Positions 1 to 8,947 of a stretch of DNA of 64,000 bases are shown piece by piece. The number at the start of each line of letters is the position of its first letter. Within the stretch, counting starts at the first letter, position 1. This stretch comes from Blasia pusilla. Lineage: Eukaryota; Marchantiophyta; Marchantiopsida; Blasiales. Location: the NCBI GenBank assembly GCA_050084515.1, contig CM114272.1:53072001-53136000 (forward strand). Direction: 5' to 3'. Both the position numbers and the translations under genes were made by a program. A model generated the notes under the pieces. It had not been told where the DNA came from. It did no database searches and saw only the letters and a list, made by a program, of their open reading frames with translations.

Positions 1-135
1 GATCCCCACTTGGACTTTTTTGGTACCCCAATGGCGCGCGCGGGCTAGGATGCGGGCTCAAGTCGCAAGAGGCAGAAAAAATTAGTCAACAACTAGGCCC
101 GTGGAAGGACCAACTTGCGAGCTTAGATGCGGGAA
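1..135. other. Left edge, no gene seen
   Basis: Short non-coding sequence before the first repeat element. Nothing recognisable. Confidence 0.5.
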
Positions 136-482
136 TGGTTGCATGAGGAAAAAATTCGTGTCCGTAGACATGTCCATATCCGTGGACTTACATACATCCT
201 ATGGAATGACTTATCCATATGGGCCCCACTTCCCCCTTTTTTCTCATCCCCCCACTTGCCTCCATGATCCACATATTCTACTTTCTTCCTCCCCCCACTT
301 TACTCCCTGCCCCTTACTTGCCTTCCACCATTAATTGTAAGTGTAGGCTCCACCTTTTGCAATCCATATCCGTGGACATGTCCAAACTTATCTATTCATG
401 TTCATTCTAGGGACAGACCAATTTGTTTTAGGGACAGATTGATACGTTTAAGGGACACACTTATCCGTTTTTGTGCACCCAT
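136..482 (+). mobile_element. Small non-autonomous TIR element, copy A (MITE/MULE-like)
   Basis: This stretch aligns by eye with the reverse complement of 9,167-9,460. Shared blocks include a pyrimidine-rich centre (TCCCCC/CTTCCTCC), the motif ATCCGTGGACAT, and the ending CTAGGGA...CCGTTTT.GTGCA. The two ends are imperfect inverted repeats: GGTTGCAT...AAAAA at the left, and the complement of GTGCACCC preceded by GTTTTTG at the right. There is no coding potential, so it must depend on another element's transposase. I see no clear target duplication around this copy. Confidence 0.6.
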
Positions 483-637
483 GGCTACGGATCAAATCCC
501 ACAGGGGGCGGGCTTAGTTAGTGTGTAATCTTGATGAGTATGTATTAGGATTTGGAATTCGAAATGCTTTAATAAGTTGGATTGCTAAGAAGTAACATAT
601 TTTTTCTCTTGTCTTAGAGAAAGGATAAATGTTTAGG

Positions 638-975
638 AGCAATCCTAGTAGCATGCGAATTATCTTGGTTGAATAATCTACTTATAGATATAGGGTTAAA
701 ATATTCAGATCCAAATGTTTTATATGTCGATAGCATCAAAAGTATTCATTTGGAAAAAAAATCAAGTGTTTCATGCAAGGAACAAAAATTATTGAGGTAT
801 ATTACCACTTCATTAGAGAAAAAGTCTTAGCGTGTGTAGTAGAACATATGTATATAAACACATATATCAACAATCGATTGCCGCTTCCACCGAGGTACTA
901 TTTAGAGCTGAGTTTGATCTCTCGAATTCCATCTAGATGTAAAGCATATATCATTGAGCTTGAGGGGGCCTATTG
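638..975 (+). pseudogene. Copia RNase H and 3' end relic (plus strand)
   Basis: Conceptual translation gives a decayed Copia RNase H C-terminus. It contains ACEL.WLNNLL.DIG, then YVDSIKSIHL, then a frame at 773-976 with a TKIIEVYYHFIREKVL block. The same blocks, in good order, occur in the minus-strand Copia element at 3,903-4,280. Several stops and frame changes break it. It runs into a polypurine tract (GAGCTTGAGGGGG, 956-968) followed by TATTGA at 971-976. This is the same PPT-to-LTR junction as in the intact-ended element, so the start of a 3' LTR probably lies here. The LTR's far end is not definable by eye. Confidence 0.7.
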
Positions 976-1339
976 ATATATGCCCAAGCTCAAGATAACT
1001 CGTTTAAATTAATATAGTGACACTTAGAGTGATGTATCAAAAAGAGACTCATGTACATTCAAGTGACTAGTCTATACATATCACCATCTAACATAAGGGA
1101 AGAAGGCTTTTGTAACTTTTTGGATTTGAAAGAAAACATTCCTTTCTTCCTAAAGTTATGTAGAGAGAGGAATGAAGTTCTCTCAAGCTCTTGATTTTTG
1201 CACATGCAAGCTCTTCTTGTTTATGAAGTTAGTCCTCTTTCCTCTATAACCTCTCTCCTTTATGAAGTCAATCCTCCATGGTCGGCCTAATGGAGTAAGT
1301 AGTTTCCACATAGGATGTTTGGTCACCTTGCATAAACCC

Positions 1340-3598
1340 TTGGGAGAAGGTTATATTTTTTTCAAACAAAAATTACACCGAGTTCCAACATAAATGGATA
1401 TTGGTTGTTACATGGATTTTCATTAAAGGTGTGATCGCATTTCTTGTAATTGATCCCTTGGAATCATTAGACTTTGAGACATATGGTCATTGTGCATGAA
1501 ACCTTTCGGACATGAATTATTTAATGAAAAAAACTATTATACCAAGTTTGAATCGAAATCAATATTTTTGGTTAAAGTGGAAAATCCCCAATTCCATTTT
1601 TCATCAAAATGTATGTCATTAATGGTAAGTTTCTAAAATAAGCGTTGAAAGTTTATATAATCATAATTCATAAGATTTCAATGCATGATATCCTTCCATA
1701 TAGTGAAAAACTCCATCAAGGTTTATTCAAAATAGATATTATTGGTTCAATTGGAAAATTACAAACTTAATTTTTCATTGAAAGGTTTGGTCATGCAACC
1801 TCCAATTGACCTTGGGATTTTTGTAGTTAGGGATACATGGGAATGTTGCATGAAACTTTGGAAAAAAATCTGATTTTAAATTCAAGGGAATATTTTTTCG
1901 ATGTTTTGGTTTAAAGTGAAAATATCCAGCTACATTTTCATTAAAAGGAATGGTTGCACATTTTGCAAATAATCATTGGGATTTTGGATTTTAGTCAATA
2001 TTTTCATATTCTATATAACTTTGAGGCATAATATAATATTCCATATAAAGGAAAATTATACCAAGCCTTCATCCAGATGAAATTCGTAAGGTCCAATGGA
2101 AATTTCCCAACCTCATTCTTCATTAAAAGATATAATTGTGCGTCCTTCAATCAATCTTGAGATCATTTGGATATACGGGATTTTCTTGCATGAATCTTTG
2201 AGAAAATGTAACATTTAATCAAAAAGTACTAGCTTATCTTGTTTGAATGCCATGGATGCTGATTAAAATGGAAAATCCAACTTCCATTTTTAATTAAAGG
2301 GTCTAAGTTATCGTGCTTCTTCTAGTTAATCATAAGATCCTTAGACTTTAGGAAGTATGATTATCTAGAGTGAAACTTGGAGGAAAATGGTATTTCACAA
2401 AAAAATAAAATATCATGAGTTTAAATTTGAATTGATATTGTTGGTTCAAGTGGAAAACTCCCAACCTAATGTTTTAATAAGAATTTAATTGCATATTCTT
2501 CAATTGACCTTAGGATTTGTGGACTTTGGATTGCATGGTTATCTCTTTTTGGGAAATTTAGGATAAGGTATTTATTTAAGATAAAGGACTAGTGTATGAA
2601 CGAGCTTCGGCTCAAGTGGGTTTTTTTAACTGTTAAAGTGGAAAATCCAGAATTCCTTTATCGATTAAAAATAAGATCATGAAATCCTAGAATAAACATG
2701 GGAATATGGATTTTGACCTGTTTGATCATTCATCTATGGATGCTTTTGGTTTAGTAAATAATTACTCGTCGCCTTTGTGAGTAAGAGGTCTTTATGCGCA
2801 TCCTCTCGACCTTGAAATTATTAGACTTTGGATTGTAAGGTCATCTTGGATGAAACTTTGGGTAAATATGGTTTTTCATACAAAGGACTGGTGAAGCAGG
2901 ATTTAACCCAAATGGATCCGCATGGTTCAAGTGGAAAATTCCCAACCTCATTTCTCACGAAAAGGTTTCATTATGAGTCCACTAATTGACCCTGAGATTT
3001 GTACCTTATGATTTGTAGATTAGATAAGGCCATTTTCCCTCAAACTTTGGTCAAAGATAGTATTTTATGAAAATAACTCATATACGAAGTTTGAGAACAA
3101 ATATATGGATTATTTTATTAAAATGGAAAATCTCAACTCTATTTCTATTAAAAGGTCTCGACATGGATTCTCCAAAAGACCTTGGGACTTTTATAGGCTT
3201 GGGGATCTATGGTTATCTTGATTAAAACTTTGGATAAAGTTTTATTTCATACCAAGAAGTAGTATACTATATTTTAGCCCAAATGATTTTTTTTTCCAAC
3301 CTTCTTTTTATTAAGAAAGAAGGTATGATGAAATCTCCTCTAATTAACCTTCTTATTTATAGACAAAGTTTTTATGATTATCTTGCATGAACTTTGGAGA
3401 GAAGTAGTATTTCATACAAAGGAATAATATATCAAATATTGAGCCCGGATGGATATTATTGGCTAAAGTGGAAAATCCCCAACTCTCTTTTTCTTCAAAA
3501 GATATGATTGCAAATCCTAAAAGTAACATTTGTCAAATGAATATTTTTGGGTCAAGTGGAAACCTCTTTTAATATAAAAGGTATGCTCATGCATACTC
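1340..3598. repeat. Diverged ~175-bp tandem repeat array, left part
   Basis: A framework recurs throughout: 'ACCAAGTTT...AAATGGAT..T.TTGGTT.AAGTGGAAAATCCC', 'CATTTTTCATTAAAAGGT', 'TGACCTTGGGATTTT', 'GACTTTGGGATGTATGGTTATCTTGCATGAAACTTTGG'. Using the TGGAAAA word (or its variant) as anchor, copies start at 1578, 1752, 1917, 2097, 2269, 2451, 2639, 2932, 3124 and 3469. Spacings are 165-192 bp, except 293 and 345 bp where a partial or unrecognised unit seems to lie between. Copies are strongly diverged and have no open frame. The unit length is in the range of plant satellite and centromeric repeats. Confidence 0.75.
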
Positions 3599-3603
3599 AA
3601 ATT

Positions 3604-3915
3604 TGTGGAAAACTGCTAAAGAATCATTAGTGGTGGGAAACGGCTCTCAGACTCACACACCAACATGAAGAACAAAATTTTCAATGAGAGAATGAGTGGA
3701 GGCTCGTCCCCTTCTCAATTATATAGGGTATGTACAAGTAACCCTAATCCTAATATTAACCATAGTCTCGAGTTAGAATAACTGTGATTAACTAACCATA
3801 GTTAAGATAATCGCGCTTAATTGACTAACCAAGATTAAGCTTCCCTACTTCGTGTGAGTACCAAATGTAGCAATTTAGGTGTCTCATGAGCTTGACTGTA
3901 ACTCAATCTTCAATA
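3604..3915 (-). repeat. Copia 3' LTR
   Basis: It aligns along its length with 8,650-8,942; long shared blocks include CAATGAGAGAATGAGTG, CCATAGTCTCGAGTTAGA and CTAACCAAGATTAAGCTTCC. On the minus strand it begins TATTGAAGAT and ends TTTTCCACA. A segment of about 18 bp near 3,625-3,650 has no counterpart in the other LTR. Confidence 0.9.
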
Positions 3916-4280
3916 TTCCCCCTCAAGCTTATATCGATATCTCTAACGCCTAAATCATTTCTAAACAACTCAAACTTATCTCTAGACAATGCCTTTGTAA
4001 AGATGTCAACAATTTGCTGATTTGTACCTTTATACATAAGATCAATTTCTCTTGCAAGCACTTTCTCTCTGATAAAATGATAGTGCACCTCAACATGCTT
4101 TGTACGAGCATGAAACACAGGATTATTAGCAAGTTTGATGTTACTAATATTGTCTGCATATATTACACTAGGTCTTAAGTTACTAACACCAATCTCAACA
4201 AGTAATCGATGAAGCCACACAGCCTCACGTGCTGCTTTGGTTGCTCCTCTATATTCAGCCTCTGTTGAAGATAAAAACAA
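3903..4280 (-). pseudogene. Copia RNase H domain fragment
   Basis: A 125-residue frame that starts within the RNase H domain. It carries STEAEYRGA with catalytic-type acidic residues, EAVWLHRLL, IYADNISNIKLANNP, HVEVHYHFIREKVL, and a C-terminal TNQQIVDIFTKAL block. The last is the Copia 'ADIFTK' motif with A changed to V. The frame runs through the PPT into the LTR. It is separated from the reverse transcriptase frame (4,565-5,353) by frame changes, so no full polyprotein can be made. Confidence 0.85.
3916..3930 (-). promoter_or_regulatory. Copia polypurine tract
   Basis: On the minus strand AAGCTTGAGGGGGAA abuts the 3' LTR. This is the expected plus-strand priming site of an LTR retrotransposon. 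The same AGCTTGAGGGGG word occurs at the relic near 956-968. Confidence 0.8.
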
Positions 4281-4564
4281 TTGTAGGTTGCTTCTTTGAA
4301 TCCCAACTTATACCTGCGCTTCCCAAAGTAAATGAATAACCAGATGTGGAGTGTCGATCAGACACGCTTCGTGCCCAATCACCATATGTGAATCCTTGTA
4401 ATTGAAAACTCGGAGGAGCCCGAATTGAATAGAGAATTTCACATACCGCATAATCTTCCTCACAACATCAAGGTAAGGTTTTCCAGGTGTTTACATAAAC
4501 AGGCTCATTAGGCCAACAATATTTAGCTCAAATCTGGTCTGATTATAGTTAGATAGATTAAACT

Positions 4565-5353
4565 TCAAACCATGCGCCTGTACATATTAGAATCTACAAG
4601 CAACTCTCCTTCATCCACTCTTAGCTTCACACTGTGGTCCAATAGTGTAGAGATTGGCTTACAACCCGTCATATCATATTTTGAAAGTATATGACGAGCA
4701 TATTGTCGTTGTAGTAACAACATGCTCTCTCCAACCTTGATAAACTCAATACCAAGGAAGTACTTGAGTTCTCCCAAGTCCTTCATATCAAATTCTGTTT
4801 GTAACTTAAGCTTGACTTGTTGTACCATTTCTTCAGTACTCCCAGTGATCAAGAGATCATCAACATACAACACAATGAGAACCGTATGATCTTGTCCTCT
4901 CAAGACATATAACGAGGAGTCAGAATCACATACCCTTAATTCCAACTCTTGTAGGACATATGTAATCTTGCCATACCAAGCTCTTGAAGCTTGTTTGAGC
5001 CCGTATAGAGGTTTCTTCAGCCTACATACGCGAAATGGAAACTTGGGATGCTCGTATCCAGGTGGTTGAGTTATATATACCTCCTCGTATAGATATCCAT
5101 TCAAGAAAGCATTCTTGACGTCCATTTGATGTAATCTCCATTTCTTACTTACTGCAACTGCAACCACTATTCTCATAGTCGCCATCCTTGCAACAGGGCT
5201 AAATGTTTCCTCATAATCGAAGTCATATTGTTGTGTATAGCGCTTAGCCACCAATCTCGCTTCGTATCTGTTAATTGTACCATCTTGATTGCGCTTGATT
5301 TTGTAAACCCATTTGCAACCAATAGCTTCCTTATCGGAAAGTATATCAACCAT
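4565..5353 (-). pseudogene. Copia reverse transcriptase fragment
   Basis: A 262-residue open frame covering most of the RVT_2 domain. It starts at IGCKWVYKIKRNQDG and continues with RLVAKRYTQQ, FSPVARM, HQMDVKNAFLNG, PLYGLKQASRAWY, the catalytic LYVDDLLITG (YVDD box, about residues 167-170) and LGELKYFLGIEF. The catalytic aspartates are present. The frame then ends near NMYRRMV, where a functional element would continue toward RNase H. It is a fragment of a dead element rather than a host gene. Confidence 0.92.
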
Positions 5354-5394
5354 CTCCCATGTCTATTGATGTCTTAATGCAACAAGCTCTTCTT

Positions 5395-7113
5395 CTATAG
5401 CTTCAATCCCTTCAAATTTACTTGCAACTTCTTCAAATAACTTGGCTCATGTTCTTGAAGGGTAGTCATCATATATGCATGATGTGTTGCAAGGAAACCT
5501 TCATTTATGAATCTATGAACAGGATGTGAAACTCTACTTGATCTACAAAGTTGTTGTTTAGAGGTAGATGCCTCTGACATCTGACTCGAGCTGTGACTAG
5601 TGTCAACAGATTGAATACGCACTCTTCCCGTCCATGGACTCACAGATTTAATTGATGAATCTAGGATCTCTCCTAATCCTGTACTAGTACTTGGGGAAGT
5701 TGAAGACAATGTCTGTTGATTTACACTCATATTCTCCCCCTCAACAGACGAGTTTAGAGGTGGAATAGGCTCAGATGGAGCATACCATGACTTTAGCTCA
5801 TCAAAGACAATATCTCGACTAATAATAAGTTGCCTAGAGGATGGAATGTAGCACTTATACCGCTTAGTTCCATCAGCAGAGCCAATGAAGATACATCTTT
5901 CAAATTTGGGGTCTAATTTATGACGTCTCTCAGAAGGTCAGCAGAGCCAATGAAGATACATCTTTCAAATTTGGGGTCTAATTTCTGACGTCTCTCAGAA
6001 AGAACATGAGCATAATAAATACAGCCAAATACTTTCAAGAAGGAAAAATCAGGTTTACTTCCCATGAAGACTTCGAATGGAGTTTTATAATGAACTCATG
6101 CTGTTGGAGTTCGGTTGATTAAGAAGACTGCAGATGCTGCAGCCTCTGCCCAATACACCTTAGGCATGTTCTTCTCATTCAGCATAGCTCATGCCGCTTC
6201 AGCAATATGTCGATTCTTCCTCTCAGCCACTCCATTTTGTTGTGGAGTGTAACGGCAAGTCAATTGACGTTGGATGCCATTCTAATGTAAATAGTCATCA
6301 AACTCTGTTGAAAGATATTCTCCTTCTCCATCACAAAGCAATTTCAAAATGTGTTCTCCAATCTGCTTCTCTACTAGAACTCTGAATGTTTGGAACACTG
6401 AGAATACCTCTAACTTGGAGTTTTAGAAAGTATACCCATATATACCTAGAGAAGTCATCAATAAATGAAAAAAGTATTGGTAACCACTAAGGCTATGTTG
6501 TGATGTTGTCCACATATCATTGTGGATCAACTCCTATATCGTGGATGCTCTTCTACCTTGCTTTGGAAAAGGAAATCTAGCTTGTTTTCCAAATTGACAA
6601 GCTGGACATACCTCTAACGTAGCAAGACTCGCTAATTTAGGGAGTTCTATTACTATATTAGATGATGAAAGACTCTGTAATCTTAAAAGATTCATTTGTC
6701 TAATTCTTCTATTCCACACATTTAGATCTATGACTTGTTGGCCAGTTTGACCATACATTGTTGTGTGAATTTGTGGCATAGAAACATCTAATTTGAACCT
6801 TCTGCCTGATCTAGTTCCTTTGGCTATCGTAGTATGTTCATCCATTGTTTCAATGAAACAACCATCTGCGTTAAACTTCACTTGATAACCCTGTTCTACT
6901 ATCTGTCCTACAGAGATCAGATTTCTTGCAATGGTAGGAACATAGAGAATATTTCCAAGAACACAAAGACCATCTGATGCTATTGGACCTTTACCGGTAT
7001 GCGTGATATGATGTTGAGTGTCATCCCTGTGAGCACAATTGCAAGATCTTTCACTAGCTCCAAACTACTTACCATTTAGCTTGTAAGTTCATGTGATTTG
7101 ATGTACCAAAGTC
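5395..7113 (-). pseudogene. Copia protease/integrase region, frameshifted
   Basis: Read on the minus strand, the protease site lies near 7,102-7,113 as D-F-G-T in place of the usual D-S-G-A/T. The pre-integrase zinc region is at 6,534-6,881. It keeps CPACQFGKQARFPF, but the expected histidines of W-H-x-R-x-x-H are replaced (WNRRIRQMN). The integrase core follows, with RYTPQQNGVAERKNR-like and AMLNEKNMPKVYWAEAAA-like segments around 6,100-6,280 and GSKPDFSFLKVFGCIYY near 6,000-6,060. The 111-residue frame at 5,395-5,730 is the variable serine-rich linker before RT. Stops and a 65-bp duplication break the frame. Confidence 0.85.
5873..6002. repeat. 65-bp direct duplication inside Copia integrase
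   Basis: The segment TCAGCAGAGCCAATGAAG... through ...CTCTCAGAAGG starts at 5,873 and again at 5,938, almost identical (TTTATGACG versus TTTCTGACG). The 65-bp period is not a multiple of three, so the duplication shifts the integrase frame. Confidence 0.95.
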
Positions 7114-8140
7114 AATATACCAATCTTTTGTCGAGTCTTTCTTGACCATTCCTCCCATATGATAAGTCATGACCAAGAGATGCTTCATTTGTGAATGTTG
7201 TTGTTCTTGGTACTGCTATTGATGTTGTTGCTCCACATAGTTTTGTTGCTATAAGGCTCCTATTCTCATATTTGCCTTCTTCTTGAAGGAAAACTTTGCA
7301 TAGGGATCCTTTATCCCACAGTAATTGCAAGATCCAGGACCCTCTCCTACTGACCTCGATCCCAATGATTTCCACCATCACCACCTTGTGATTGTGTTTG
7401 GTACTGGTTCGTAGTTGATTGAGTGAAGTTATATTAAGTGTCTCTTCCTCCATATGCTTGATATCCACGACGACCACGGAAACTTCTGCCATGATCCCTA
7501 CCTCTATTTGATCCATAACCTGCAAATAGCGCACTCTCTTACAGACTAGACGAGCTATCGCTCCCTACTAGGCGCATCTCTTCATTGATTAATAGTGGGA
7601 CTAACTCTTGAAAGGTTGGATACTTCTCTTTCATCTCTAGACATAGAGGTCTCAAAAGACTTGTAATCCTTTGGAAGGCCTTGAAGAGTGAACAAAATCA
7701 GATCATCATCTTCGACTATCACTCCAATGCTATTCAACTCATCAACAATATGTGTGATACTCAAAATATAACCATTGATGCTCTGCGATCCTTTCCTCAC
7801 TTCGTTCAATTGCTGTTTCAATTGAAGCTTTCTGGCCTTTGTAGATGTTTGGAATAGCTTTTCCAATGCATCCCAGGTCTCCTTCGAGGTATCAACATCT
7901 TGAATATGACTTATCATTGGCGAACTGATCATTATTAAAATGTAGTGGATTACTTGCCTTGCGCGTTTGTTCCATGCGCAAACATTCAAGTCTATTGAGT
8001 CATCTTCTAGCTTGGCCTCATCACGTGTGAAAATCTCCCATAGTTCTTGACCCATGAGAAATTTTTTTGCGAAACTTCCAAACATTGTAATTCTGCTTAT
8101 CTAGCTTCTCGCTTGTGATTGTTGATGAGGAATACTCCAT
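7112..8140 (-). pseudogene. Copia Gag region (UBN2-type) with degenerate zinc knuckle
   Basis: The likely Gag start is an ATG at 8,138-8,140, giving MEYSSSTITSEKLDKQNY.VWK, the usual Copia Gag opening. A frame change follows, and the main frame (7,582-8,085, 167 residues) carries VDTSKETWDALEKLF, LKQQLNEVRKG.SINGYI and LQGLPKDYKSFE, all typical of the UBN2/Retrotran_gag_2 family. Around 7,230-7,330 another frame shows CNYCGIKDPYAKFSF, a decayed CCHC knuckle. Multiple frames mean it is not translatable as one protein. Confidence 0.87.
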
Positions 8141-8637
8141 GACGAACGATTTCACTCACAAAGACACTGACTCTACTGCTCCAATTGAAGCATAGACCAC
8201 TCTCACACATAAATAGACTTGAAATTTGCCAAAATGGATCAATTGTATGAAAGAACTAGTCGAAATTGGCTTTTAGAGAGCAAATTGCATAACTTTTCTT
8301 CACTAATTGCACTTTCCTAAACTAAAATTGCTACTGCAGGAGCTCTGAATGTCAGAATCGAACGATTGTGGGTGCGTTGGAAAGCTCTCGACAAGCTCTA
8401 CAAGATTTTTGATACTTGCCTCTGGATTCAATCTAATTTCTTGCGGACCCAAATGGCTAAATCAACCGGGAAAGCCTTAAAAAATGCCTCCAAAGTTTTA
8501 TGACCGTCAAAGCTCCACGTGAAATCTGCACCCACTAAGCTCTTAACAAAATTTCCTTCTACCAAACTGAAATTGTGCCTTCTCTTGCCTCTCTTATCTC
8601 CTCAAACACCAAGAATTTCAAGTGATATTTTCCTATC

Positions 8638-8649
8638 GCTCTAATACGA
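8638..8649 (-). promoter_or_regulatory. Copia primer-binding site (initiator tRNA-Met type)
   Basis: The minus strand reads TCGTATTAGAGC directly next to the 5' LTR. This matches the common Copia site TGGTATCAGAGC with a few changes. It fixes the inner boundary of the 5' LTR at 8,650. Confidence 0.75.
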
Positions 8650-8942
8650 GGTGGAAAAGTGCTAAAGAAGCATAATCATTCACATACCACCATGGAGAAC
8701 AAAAATTGCAATGAGAGAATGAGTGTAGGTTGGTCCCCTTCTCAATTATATAGGTTATGAGCAAGTAACCCTAACCCTAACTTTAACCATAGTCTCGAGT
8801 TAGACTAACTGTGATTAACTAAGCCTAGTTAAGATAATCACGCTTAACTGACTAACCAAGATTAAGCTTCCCTACTTTGTGTGAGTACTAAATGTAGCAG
8901 TTCAGTTTTCTCATGCGCTTGATTGTAACTCGATCTTCAATA
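8650..8942 (-). repeat. Copia 5' LTR
   Basis: Partner of 3,604-3,915. It contains a telomere-like run TAACCCTAACCCTAAC near 8,767-8,785, degenerate in the other LTR. The minus-strand 5' end is TATTGAAGATCGAG. Confidence 0.9.
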
Positions 8943-8947
8943 AAATT

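Larger units (their letters stand above)
3599..8947 (-). mobile_element. Ty1/Copia LTR retrotransposon, full-structure but inactive
   Basis: The element has two LTRs (3,604-3,915 and 8,650-8,942), flanked by a matching 5-bp target duplication AAATT at 3,599-3,603 and 8,943-8,947. Internal order on the minus strand is primer site, Gag (UBN2 type), zinc knuckle, protease, integrase, reverse transcriptase, RNase H and PPT. Integrase before RT defines Copia. The coding region is broken into several frames, including a 65-bp tandem duplication in integrase. The LTRs differ by many substitutions plus an indel, so the insertion is old. It sits inside the 175-bp repeat array, which therefore predates it. 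Confidence 0.93.
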
